A stretch of 10,000 nucleotides of DNA from Asticcacaulis sp. (GTDB lineage Bacteria; Pseudomonadota; Alphaproteobacteria; Caulobacterales; Caulobacteraceae): positions 1-10,000 of the forward strand of contig NZ_JAIWNX010000200.1 in the NCBI RefSeq assembly GCF_020217185.1, given 5' to 3'. Both the position numbers and the translations under genes were made by a program. Below, piece by piece: positions 1-5,582 of this stretch. Numbering within the stretch: position 1 is the stretch's first letter; each line of letters starts with the position of its first letter. The notes under the pieces are model-generated. The model was not told where the DNA came from, did no database searches, and saw only the letters and a list, made by a program, of their open reading frames with translations.

Positions 1-512
1 AAGGCCCGCGAATAGCGCCGGCTGATCAGATACTGCCCCAGGGTCAGGCGCTCGTCCTGACGCGCCTTGTGATCGAGCGGGGCGGTCTTGTAGAAGCGCA
101 CCAGATCCCACATCAGGCGCAGAAAGCGCGGGCGCACCACATTGCCCCATTGCGCCAGAAGCCCGGCCAGAGACACCGAGGCGTATTCCAGCCGTCCCTT
201 GTCGATAGAAACGCCGAACGACATGTCCGAAGACTGATGCGGCGCGCCGATATAGTCGAGCAGGGCCGTCAGATTGGGGTAGCAGGGCGTATTGAAGACG
301 ATAAAGCCCATATCGACCCACTGAGGGGTCTCGGCACTGCCGATATTGACGCTGTGGCTGTGGCCGCCGGGGCGGTCTTCTTTTTCAAACACCGTGATGT
401 CGGTGTGCGGATGAAGGTGCCAGGCGGCGGATAAACCGGAAATCCCTGTGCCCACAATGGCGATACGGGGGCGGCGGGAAGCGTCCGGGGTGGCGCGGCT
501 GGCGTCGTACAT
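1..512 (-). CDS. FAD/NAD-binding amine-oxidase-like protein (partial, C-terminus outside window)
   Basis: I translated this from the minus strand: about 170 codons are open from ATG at 512-510 to the window edge, so the C-terminus is missing. The N-terminus has a Rossmann dinucleotide-binding fold: GTGISG at residues 21-26, the acidic end of the second strand at VFEKE (about 41-45), and the RPGGHS turn at 47-52 typical of the flavin amine oxidase/phytoene desaturase superfamily (COG2907-like). An AAGGA ribosome site at 525-521 lies 8 nt before the ATG. It is divergent from the sigma factor gene and has its own TGATCC-N18-TAAG promoter, so it is probably a target of that sigma factor. In many proteobacteria this family sits beside DUF1365 and CFA-synthase-like genes and is thought to act on membrane fatty acyl chains. 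The exact reaction cannot be read here. The family call is solid and the function is inferred. Confidence 0.88.
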   Translation of the reverse strand, partial: MYDASRATPDASRRPRIAIVGTGISGLSAAWHLHPHTDITVFEKEDRPGGHSHSVNIGSAETPQWVDMGFIVFNTPCYPNLTALLDYIGAPHQSSDMSFGVSIDKGRLEYASVSLAGLLAQWGNVVRPRFLRLMWDLVRFYKTAPLDHKARQDERLTLGQYLISRRYSRA

Positions 513-538
513 TCTTTATGTCCTTGCTTATATAAAGA

Positions 539-568
539 CGCTTACGCCGGGAGTCGGGCGCTGGATCA
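539..568 (-). promoter_or_regulatory. RpoE/ECF11-type promoter for the FAD-oxidoreductase operon
   Basis: On the minus strand TGATCC (568-563) is followed by exactly 18 nt and then TAAGCG (544-539). This fits the TGATC-N18-TA(A/T)-type element known for the R. sphaeroides RpoE sigma factor. Transcription would start near 530-533, about 20 nt before the ATG at 512 and just before the ribosome site. The cognate-type sigma gene is the divergent neighbour. The match is seen directly; use of this promoter is inferred. Confidence 0.72.
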
Positions 569-575
569 GCCTATC

Positions 576-605
576 TGATTTTCCGGAAATGATATGCTTT
601 ATAAT
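576..605 (+). promoter_or_regulatory. Possible autoregulatory promoter of the sigma/anti-sigma operon
   Basis: TGATTT (576-581), an 18-nt spacer and TATAAT (600-605) face the sigma factor gene. The first four bases of the -35 and the spacing match the opposite promoter, so it may be a weaker RpoE-type element used for autoregulation. TATAAT is also a perfect housekeeping -10, so a vegetative promoter is possible. Transcription from here would leave a leader of about 280 nt containing both hairpins described below. Confidence 0.42.
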
Positions 606-606
606 A

Positions 607-643
607 TCAACGGCCAAAGAGGCTGACCGCCTCCGGCCGTTGA
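607..643. repeat. Hairpin 1 in the sigma-gene leader
   Basis: TCAACGGCC (607-615) pairs perfectly with GGCCGTTGA (635-643). Inside it, GAGGC (619-623) pairs with GCCTC (629-633) around a 5-nt loop, leaving small bulges. It starts 2 nt after the TATAAT at 600-605, so in a transcript from there it would form at the very 5' end. No T-run follows it. Confidence 0.6.
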
Positions 644-645
644 GA

Positions 646-692
646 CTACGCGCCTGCCTCATATGTACGGGCTACATGAGGCAGGCGCGTAG
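646..692. repeat. Perfect 17-bp inverted repeat (hairpin 2)
   Basis: CTACGCGCCTGCCTCAT (646-662) is exactly complementary to ATGAGGCAGGCGCGTAG (676-692), with a 13-nt loop. The GC-rich stem is far longer than chance would give. No T-run follows on either strand, so it is not a standard intrinsic terminator. A Rho-assisted terminator, an RNA-stabilising stem, a REP-like palindrome or an attenuator in the sigma leader are all possible. Confidence 0.8.
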
Positions 693-891
693 CGAATACC
701 AAAAGTCACCTTCACTGCCTTTTTGGTATAATCCAAACCTGTGGCTGCGGCGTAGAAGCCTCATGACCACAGCCAAGTCCACATCGACTCTTTACGGGCG
801 GCCTCAAATGTCCTTTGACCGCGACGATTTAATCGGGTCTTCTGCGCGTATGATCGTCGCAGAGACTGGCCTGAGCCGGGGAGGGCGTCCC

Positions 892-1446
892 ATGGGTGTG
901 CCCGAAGCCCTGATTTTACGCATCGCCGAAGGGCGTGACCGTGCGGCCTATGCGCAATTGTTCAGTCAATACGCGCCCAAACTCAAGGCCTTCATGATGG
1001 GCCGCGGTCTGACCGCCATCGAAGCCGAAGACCTGGCGCAGGATGCCCTGCTCAATGTGTGGCGCAAGGCCTCTTATTTCGACCCGTCCAAGGCGTCGGC
1101 GACGACTTGGATCTATTCCATCGCGCGCAACCTGCATATTGACGGCGTGCGCAAGCAAAAGCGGGCGCAAACCCTGCCGGAAGACCTGTGGGCCCCGGAA
1201 CCGGAACAGGCCCCGGATACGCACCTGATCGGAGTGCAGGATGCCAAGACGATTGGCGTCCTGATGCAGACCCTGTCGCCGGAGCAGCGCGAAGTGGTGC
1301 GGCTGTCGTTTTTTGAGGACCTGTCGCATGGCGACATCGCGCAGGCCCTTTCCATCCCTCTGGGGACCGTGAAATCACGTCTTCGGCTGGCGCTTCTGCG
1401 GCTGCGGGCGGCCTTTGAAACCCGTGCTGAAAGTAAAAGCGTATGA
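892..1446 (+). CDS. rpoE: ECF11-type RNA polymerase sigma factor (RpoE, partner of ChrR)
   Basis: This is a group IV (ECF) sigma factor that directs RNA polymerase to stress promoters. With the start at 892 it has 184 residues, close to the family norm. Sigma domain 2 spans about 22-91, including the core-binding and -10 recognition stretch AEDLAQDALLNVW (45-57) and TTWIYSIARNLHIDGVRK (71-88). Sigma domain 4 spans about 122-174, with the helix-turn-helix DLSHGDIAQALSIPLGTVKS (143-162). I chose ATG 892 because GGAGG lies 7 nt before it; earlier in-frame ATGs (763, 808, 850) lack ribosome sites. Its stop overlaps the next start in ATGA, so the anti-sigma factor is translationally coupled. The ChrR-like partner and the divergent lipid gene point to the singlet-oxygen-responsive RpoE of R. 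sphaeroides as nearest characterised relative. The stimulus is inferred. Confidence 0.9.
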   Translation: MGVPEALILRIAEGRDRAAYAQLFSQYAPKLKAFMMGRGLTAIEAEDLAQDALLNVWRKASYFDPSKASATTWIYSIARNLHIDGVRKQKRAQTLPEDLWAPEPEQAPDTHLIGVQDAKTIGVLMQTLSPEQREVVRLSFFEDLSHGDIAQALSIPLGTVKSRLRLALLRLRAAFETRAESKSV

Positions 1447-2096
1447 CGTCCATTAATCACCACCTCGATGAGGTTATCCTGCTCGACTACCACCGTGGCC
1501 GTCTGAACGCCGGTCAGTCCCTGCTGGTCGAAACGCATCTGGAAATGTGCCTGCATTGCCGCACGTCGCTGCGCCTGTTTGACGCCATCGGTGCCTCCAT
1601 GCTCGAAGATATCGTGCCGGTCGATATGGCCGATGACGCGCTGGAGCTGGCGCTGGCGCGTATCGAGCGCCCCGAAGAGGCCCCTGAGCCGCGCGTTGCG
1701 CCCGAACTGCCTGCCTATCTCAAGGGTATCGACCTGCCGGAATCCGTGCGCACGGCGGCCTTCAAGCCGCGCTACTGGGGCGCGCCGGGCGTGTGGATGG
1801 CGCATCTCGATGCCCCTAAGGACGGGCGCGGCCTGACCTATCTGATGCACGTCAAGGGCGGCATGCAGATGCCGGTGCACGACCATCAGGGGCTGGAGAT
1901 GACTCTGGTTCTGACCGGCTGTTTCAGCGATGACCGCGGGGCCTATCACCCCGGCGACTGTGTGTCGTGCGACGAAGGCGATCACCATTCGCCCCTGATC
2001 GCGGCGGACGATTGCCTGTGCCTGATCGCGGCGAACGCGCCCATCGCGCCAAAGACGCTTCTGGGTAAACTGTTGCAGCCTTTCGCGCGTATCTGA
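1443..2096 (+). CDS. chrR: ChrR-like zinc anti-sigma factor with cupin domain
   Basis: This cytoplasmic anti-sigma factor should hold the upstream sigma factor inactive until oxidative signals disrupt it. It has 217 residues, similar to R. sphaeroides ChrR. The N-terminal zinc anti-sigma (ZAS) domain has H6 or H7 plus the H32-x3-C36-x2-C39 cluster (THLEMCLHC). The C-terminal half is a cupin barrel with H146-x-H148-x3-E152 (HDHQGLE) and a later histidine at 181/182 (EGDHHSP), matching the second metal site needed for the singlet-oxygen response in ChrR. All expected ligand types are present, so it looks functional. It starts within the sigma gene's stop codon (ATGA overlap), keeping the two products near one-to-one. 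A DUF2177 gene follows after 28 nt. Identification is strong; the inducing signal is taken from the family. Confidence 0.92.
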   Translation: MTSINHHLDEVILLDYHRGRLNAGQSLLVETHLEMCLHCRTSLRLFDAIGASMLEDIVPVDMADDALELALARIERPEEAPEPRVAPELPAYLKGIDLPESVRTAAFKPRYWGAPGVWMAHLDAPKDGRGLTYLMHVKGGMQMPVHDHQGLEMTLVLTGCFSDDRGAYHPGDCVSCDEGDHHSPLIAADDCLCLIAANAPIAPKTLLGKLLQPFARI

Positions 2097-2124
2097 CCCG
2101 ACCCCCCATTGCTGAAGGTGAGGC

Positions 2125-2550
2125 ATGAAGATGTTTCTGAGCGCGCTCGTCCTGACCCTGATCGCCTTCGCGGTGATTGATACCGTGTGGCTGAGCCTCA
2201 CCGCCGGTCCGTTGTACAAGCCGTTGATGGGCGACCTGATGGCCACGCGCATCAATATGGCGGCGGCGGTAGCCTTCTATCTGCTTTACGGCTTGGGGGT
2301 GACGTGGTTTCTGACCTTCCCGGTCCTGTCGGGACAGTTGCCGGTGTATGGCCTGCCCGCCGGCTGGTCATTGACGATCAGCGCGGCGCTGCTGGGGCTT
2401 CTGGCCTATGGCACCTATAATCTGACGGCGATGGCCGTAATCCGCGACTGGTCCCTCAAACTGGTGGTGATCGATATGATCTGGGGGGCGGTTCTGACGA
2501 CCGTCGCGTCGCATCTGGTCGTGTTCGCCGGGCGGCTGCTCAAGATATAG
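2125..2550 (+). CDS. DUF2177 family integral membrane protein
   Basis: This is a 141-residue inner-membrane protein of unknown biochemical function. It shows about four hydrophobic segments: residues 4-27, 44-66, 80-100 and 112-135. The motif YGTYNLTAMAVIRDW before the last helix and the acidic/tryptophan pair in VVIDMIWG are characteristic of DUF2177. AAGGTGAGG lies just before the ATG at 2125, which fits the start. It sits between chrR and the methyltransferase on the same strand, with gaps of 28 and 55 nt, so it is probably in the sigma operon. Relatives often occur beside CFA-synthase and flavin amine-oxidase genes, which suggests a part in membrane-lipid modification. That is a context argument, and no catalytic residues can be assigned. 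Confidence 0.82.
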   Translation: MKMFLSALVLTLIAFAVIDTVWLSLTAGPLYKPLMGDLMATRINMAAAVAFYLLYGLGVTWFLTFPVLSGQLPVYGLPAGWSLTISAALLGLLAYGTYNLTAMAVIRDWSLKLVVIDMIWGAVLTTVASHLVVFAGRLLKI

Positions 2551-2555
2551 ATTTT

Positions 2556-2580
2556 TTGCAGCGCGCGTTTTCATTATAAT
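2556..2580 (+). promoter_or_regulatory. Possible internal promoter before the CFA-like methyltransferase
   Basis: The short AT-rich gap after the DUF2177 gene contains a perfect TATAAT (2575-2580). The best -35 candidate is TTGCAG (2556-2561), but the 13-nt spacer is short for an Escherichia-type promoter. If real, it would start transcription about 20 nt before the methyltransferase ATG and give sigma-independent expression. Confidence 0.3.
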
Positions 2581-2605
2581 AAAAAACTCAGACGGAGGCG
2601 GCCCT

Positions 2606-3835
2606 ATGTCCAGCACCTCGACATCCCTTGGTCCCCATTTCGTAGCCAAAAGCGCCGATTTGCACGTGGTGCCGAAGGCCCTGCGGCAGCCGCTCAAGAC
2701 GCTGCGCCATAACTGGCACCGCGGCAATCTCGACATCATCCTGCCGAACGGTACACCGTTTGAAATCCGCGGGAGGGAGCCCGGCCCGCACGGTGTGTTG
2801 AAAGTCAATGATTTCCGCTTTCTGCGCCGCGTGCTGTCGGCCGGTGATGTCGGTTTCGCCGACGGTTACGTCGCCGGGGAGTGGGATACGCCCGACCTGC
2901 CGGACCTGCTCGAAGTCTTCACGCTGAATATCGATCGCCTGACGCGCTTCTTTATCGGCAATCCGTTCATGCAGATGATGAGCCGTCTGCTGCACAGCTT
3001 CAACCGCAACACCAAGGAAGGGTCGCGGCGCAACATCTTTGCCCACTATGATCTGGGCAACGCCTTCTATTCCGAGTGGCTGGACGCCACCATGACCTAT
3101 TCGTCCGCCCTGTTCAAAGGCACCGAAGACCTTGAGCGCGCGCAAACAGCGAAGTATGCGGCGCTGGCGCGGCTGGTCGATCTCAAGCCGGGGCAGCACG
3201 TGCTGGAAATTGGCTGCGGCTGGGGCGGCTTTGCCGAATACGCGGCGAAAATGGGCGCCAGGGCCACCTGCCTGACCATTTCGCCGTCACAGCACGACTA
3301 TGCGGTTGAACGTATGCAGCGGCTGGGCCTGTCTGATCAGGTCGAAATCAAATTACTCGACTACCGCGATGTGACGGGCCAATACGACGCCATCGTCTCC
3401 ATCGAGATGTTTGAGGCGGTGGGGATGGAATACTGGGACACCTATTTCCGCAAGGTGTCGGACTGCCTCAAGCCGGGTGGCAAGGCGGCGTTGCAAATCA
3501 TTACGATCCGCGACGAGCTGTTCGAAGATTACCGTCAGCGGCCGGACTTCATCCAGCGCTATATCTTCCCCGGCGGCATGTTGCCGTCGCCGTCAAAGCT
3601 GCGCAGCCACAGCGCCAAGGCCGGCCTGTCGGTCCTGTCGGATCCGCCGTTCGGCCACGACTATGCCCGCACGCTCAATATGTGGGCGCGTCGCTTCGAT
3701 GCGGCCTGGGCTGAGGGGCGCATCAGCGGCTTCGATGAAGCCTTCCGCAAGATGTGGCTGTTTTATCTCGCCTATTGTGAAGCGGGGTTCCGCACCGAGC
3801 GCACCGACGTCGTGCATTTCGCGCTTCATAAATAG
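2606..3835 (+). CDS. cfa: Cyclopropane-fatty-acyl-phospholipid synthase family SAM methyltransferase
   Basis: The family transfers a methyl(ene) group from S-adenosylmethionine to double bonds of membrane phospholipid acyl chains. The protein has 409 residues. The N-terminal lipid-binding part (about 1-140) leads into HYDLGNAFYSEWLD (147-160), then the SAM loop VLEIGCGWGGFAEYA (199-213), IVSIEMFEAVG (263-273) with the conserved Glu, and RYIFPGGMLPS (318-328). GGAGG at 2594-2598 sits 7 nt before the ATG. Two residues differ from E. coli Cfa: FEHVG reads FEAVG, and the bicarbonate-site His (LLHTIG) aligns with Gln298 (ALQIIT). Homologues with such changes include methyltransferases that make methyl-branched rather than cyclopropane chains, so the product is uncertain. 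Its place after the RpoE-ChrR genes fits a stress-induced membrane change. The family is certain; the symbol is by similarity. Confidence 0.9.
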   Translation: MSSTSTSLGPHFVAKSADLHVVPKALRQPLKTLRHNWHRGNLDIILPNGTPFEIRGREPGPHGVLKVNDFRFLRRVLSAGDVGFADGYVAGEWDTPDLPDLLEVFTLNIDRLTRFFIGNPFMQMMSRLLHSFNRNTKEGSRRNIFAHYDLGNAFYSEWLDATMTYSSALFKGTEDLERAQTAKYAALARLVDLKPGQHVLEIGCGWGGFAEYAAKMGARATCLTISPSQHDYAVERMQRLGLSDQVEIKLLDYRDVTGQYDAIVSIEMFEAVGMEYWDTYFRKVSDCLKPGGKAALQIITIRDELFEDYRQRPDFIQRYIFPGGMLPSPSKLRSHSAKAGLSVLSDPPFGHDYARTLNMWARRFDAAWAEGRISGFDEAFRKMWLFYLAYCEAGFRTERTDVVHFALHK

Positions 3836-3858
3836 TGAGTGTTGATTTCCCCATATGC

Positions 3859-3887
3859 TTGCAAAGCCTGTGGATAAGTTGTAAAAC
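3859..3887 (+). promoter_or_regulatory. Putative sigma70-type promoter of the SLATT-like operon, with a DnaA-box-like 9-mer in its spacer
   Basis: TTGCAA (3859-3864), 17 nt and TAAAAC (3882-3887) form a reasonable vegetative promoter in the AT-rich gap after cfa. Transcription would start near 3894, about 20 nt before the first start codon. The spacer contains TGTGGATAA (3869-3877), the reverse complement of the consensus DnaA box TTATCCACA. A single box could be chance. Confidence 0.42.
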
Positions 3888-3915
3888 TATTCCCTGTTTC
3901 GAGAAGTAGCGGGGA

Positions 3916-4398
3916 ATGTTCATGAGCATTGTGGTCAACATGTCCGAATGGCGTAAGCTGGCACAGATTACGACAGATTACAAAAAATACGAGGCGCTTT
4001 CGGCGCGTAATCCTTCGCATGTAGCGATGGCAGAGCGTCGCCAAACTGTGGCCGACATGATTTTTGCTGTTCCGCACTCCCGCAATAGAATTAAAATATT
4101 CCTCAAAAACGACACGCAGGAAATCATTGATTTCCTTCAGTCAATGGGTTGTGATGAGTCCGAATACCTCAGGGCTGATTTTTGGGAGGCTTTTCGAAAC
4201 CGGAATTGTGGCCCTGTCTACCTGCCAAAGGTAACCATTAAAAACCCTCCGATTCACAAATCGAGGAGTGGACACAAGGTTCGTATTTATATGAATCAGG
4301 CCCATGCCTGTTTTGGCGATTGTCACAACGGAAGGGTTTGTCAGCACACCCACATCCTGAATGGTTTGTCCAAGATTTCTGTCTGCGATTGCTGTTAA
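3916..4398 (+). CDS. Hypothetical Cys/His-rich protein, first gene of a coupled pair
   Basis: I do not recognise this 160-residue protein. The first half is probably helical (EWRKLAQITTDYKKYEALSA, 11-30). A middle stretch (about 58-95) is mixed and acidic. The last third is rich in metal-ligand residues: C132, C136, H137, C142, H144, H146 and C157/C159/C160, within ACFGDCHNGRVCQHTH (131-146) and a VCDCC end. This could bind zinc. No signal peptide or membrane segment is evident, and I see no nucleotidyltransferase GS...DxD motif. The start is ATG 3916, with ATG 3922 possible; GGGG lies directly upstream but rather close. The stop overlaps the next start as TAATG, so the two genes are coupled. 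Base composition is lower in GC than the flanks. It may be a sensor or regulator for the membrane partner, which is inference. Confidence 0.6.
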   Translation: MFMSIVVNMSEWRKLAQITTDYKKYEALSARNPSHVAMAERRQTVADMIFAVPHSRNRIKIFLKNDTQEIIDFLQSMGCDESEYLRADFWEAFRNRNCGPVYLPKVTIKNPPIHKSRSGHKVRIYMNQAHACFGDCHNGRVCQHTHILNGLSKISVCDCC

Positions 4399-4874
4399 TG
4401 TCTGATCGTACAAAATACAAAAAGGCCGAGACTCTCAAAGCGCAGGTTTATAGGGATATCAGAAACTATTATAGAATCTATCGCATTATCCATTTTATGA
4501 GTGCTTCTGCACCATTTCTTCTTGGTATTTGGTCACTTTGCGCCGCCGCGGTTGATGCGACAGACAATGTAGAAAAATACGTATCTATATTTCTCGGAGC
4601 TTACACGCTATTAGTGACGGCCAGTCATTATCTTTGGTCGAACTTGAAAGTGGCTCAACGTTACAATACAAACCTTTTAATTTATGAAATGCTCATTGGT
4701 GGTTTAGCTAAAGCGGATAAATTTGAGTATAAATTGACGTACACGCGAGATGAGTCTGAAAGGCGTGAAATTGAAATTCAAATAAATGATGTTCTTCTGG
4801 AAACGACTGAAAGCGCTGAAAAACTTAGCCTTGGGACAATGGCTGTTGATGAGTCGATCAAACCACCAACCTGA
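4398..4874 (+). CDS. SLATT-like two-transmembrane protein (candidate pore-forming effector)
   Basis: This 158-residue protein starts at ATG 4398, overlapping the previous stop (TAATG); there is no separate ribosome site, so coupling is expected. The layout is a short basic N-terminal helix with aromatic residues (IRNYYRIYRIIHF, 21-33), a first membrane segment (about 31-52), a short polar loop, a second segment (about 61-80, IFLGAYTLLVTASHYLW), then a charged cytoplasmic helical tail (83-145). This fits SLATT domains (SMODS/SLOG-associating two-TM effectors), which are predicted to form membrane pores in nucleotide-signalled defence systems. No CD-NTase or SLOG gene is visible nearby, so a classical system is not shown. 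The gene is strikingly AT-rich: two 60-nt stretches (from 4441 and 4681) each count 32% GC, against about 67% for one inside ispA. This suggests transfer. Confidence 0.62.
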   Translation: MSDRTKYKKAETLKAQVYRDIRNYYRIYRIIHFMSASAPFLLGIWSLCAAAVDATDNVEKYVSIFLGAYTLLVTASHYLWSNLKVAQRYNTNLLIYEMLIGGLAKADKFEYKLTYTRDESERREIEIQINDVLLETTESAEKLSLGTMAVDESIKPPT

Positions 4875-4890
4875 TATATCGGCTTTGTAA

Positions 4891-5187
4891 TTATGCGGCT
4901 TTGGAGGGTCGCCTTAGCTTTTTTACCAGCTCGAAATGCCTAAGCTCTATGGCATGATCAACGGGTGTCATCCCCAGATTGTCTTTTATGAGGGCGGATG
5001 CGCCTTTTTCAAGCAGCGCGTATATTGCATTTGTATTGTTACATACAATCGCGGCAGTCAATAAAGTCCAGCCTCGATCATCCTTTTGATTTAGATTAAC
5101 TTCAGTCGTAAGATAATCGGAAAGCCCTTCCATATCTTCGCACTCAATGGATTTTAATGCCGCCTCGAAGCGATAGGTTTCAGACAT
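4891..5187 (-). CDS. Small ankyrin-repeat protein
   Basis: The 98-residue product is almost entirely ankyrin repeats. One full repeat starts about residue 36 (DDRGWTLLTAAIVCNNTNAI, then YALLEKGA), and a second starts about residue 68 (DNLGMTPVDHAIELRHFELV). A degenerate first repeat covers about 5-35. There is no signal peptide or enzymatic domain, so it is probably a cytoplasmic protein-binding module. GAGG in AAGAGGGG precedes the ATG (5187-5185) by about 9 nt. It is convergent with the SLATT-like gene, with only 16 nt between the stops and no obvious terminator. Single small ankyrin proteins in bacteria sometimes act as immunity or inhibitor proteins. Whether it relates to the SLATT pair or is another passenger of the AT-rich insert cannot be decided. 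Confidence 0.72.
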   Translation of the reverse strand: MSETYRFEAALKSIECEDMEGLSDYLTTEVNLNQKDDRGWTLLTAAIVCNNTNAIYALLEKGASALIKDNLGMTPVDHAIELRHFELVKKLRRPSKAA

Positions 5188-5582
5188 GCGTGTGCCCCTC
5201 TTAAAACTTTAATGTACAGCATAGCTGTCGTAATTACAATAACACCCAAGCATTAACCATCAATAAAGAGATTAACTGTTGCTATGGGCTCATGGTAAGT
5301 AAGTTGGGGAATTTTAATGTGACAACATCAATTGTTGACGCTGCATACATAGCCCATCAGGCTCACTGCTCCTAGTAAGCCGTTTGATTGGGCTGGACTT
5401 CTATCCTGCTTTCGTTCAGTAGGACGATTCTGCGATTTTATCAACGACGCGAAATCACTTGTCTCCCCCCATGCGGCGGGCTACCAAACCTCTCATTGAA
5501 ACGGAGCCGGAATCGTTTGCGATTCCTGTTATACCCAGTGCCATTGAAAATGACTCTGGGTTGGTATTAGAGAGGCAGCGGT
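5188..5582. other. Non-coding stretch between ankyrin gene and histidine phosphatase
   Basis: I see no convincing gene in these 395 bases; short open frames here lack ribosome sites and recognisable motifs. The left part is AT-rich and belongs with the insert; GC rises from about 5460. Inverted repeats present are ACAGC/GCTGT (5216-5228), ATGGGCT (5284-5290) with AGCCCAT (5351-5357), CAACA (5323-5327) with TGTTG (5333-5337) nested inside that pair, and a tight hairpin GGAATCG/CGATTCC (5509-5526) with a 4-nt loop about 60 nt before the phosphatase start. The right-hand promoter and any attachment site are not identifiable. Confidence 0.5.
5211..5239 (-). promoter_or_regulatory. Weak candidate promoter for the ankyrin gene with a palindrome in the spacer
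   Basis: Read on the minus strand, TTGTAA (5239-5234), 17 nt and TACATT (5216-5211) form a weak vegetative promoter 24 nt before the ankyrin start. The spacer holds the palindrome ACAGC-3-GCTGT (5216-5228), which could be an operator. Both calls are tentative. Confidence 0.28.

Larger units (their letters stand above)
513..891. other. Non-coding divergent intergenic region and sigma-gene leader
   Basis: These 379 bases separate the two divergent genes. They hold the two back-to-back promoter elements, two hairpins (607-643 and 646-692), a second TATAAT (727-732) inside a small inverted repeat (TTTGG/CCAAA, 722-737), and then about 130 nt that stay open in the sigma-gene frame. ATGs at 763, 808 and 850 in that frame lack ribosome sites, and the residues they would add (for example MSFDRDDLIGS) do not look like sigma domain 2. 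I therefore treat this part as leader. Confidence 0.6.

Noticed and set aside
763..891. N-terminal extension of the sigma factor from ATG 763, 808 or 850
   Set aside because: None has a ribosome site, the added residues do not resemble sigma domain 2, and ATG 892 has GGAGG at proper spacing and gives the normal ECF length.
1113..2255. Long open frame (380 codons) on the minus strand across the sigma and anti-sigma genes
   Set aside because: It is a shadow of high-GC coding sequence; the plus-strand frames encode clear sigma and ChrR domains and the minus translation has no recognisable motif.
3869..3877. DnaA box as evidence for a replication origin
   Set aside because: Only one box is present, with no cluster, no DNA-unwinding element and no origin-linked genes.
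3916..4398. The 160-aa protein as a CD-NTase (SMODS) partner of SLATT
   Set aside because: No GS motif followed by a DxD pair is present and the length is too short for a nucleotidyltransferase.
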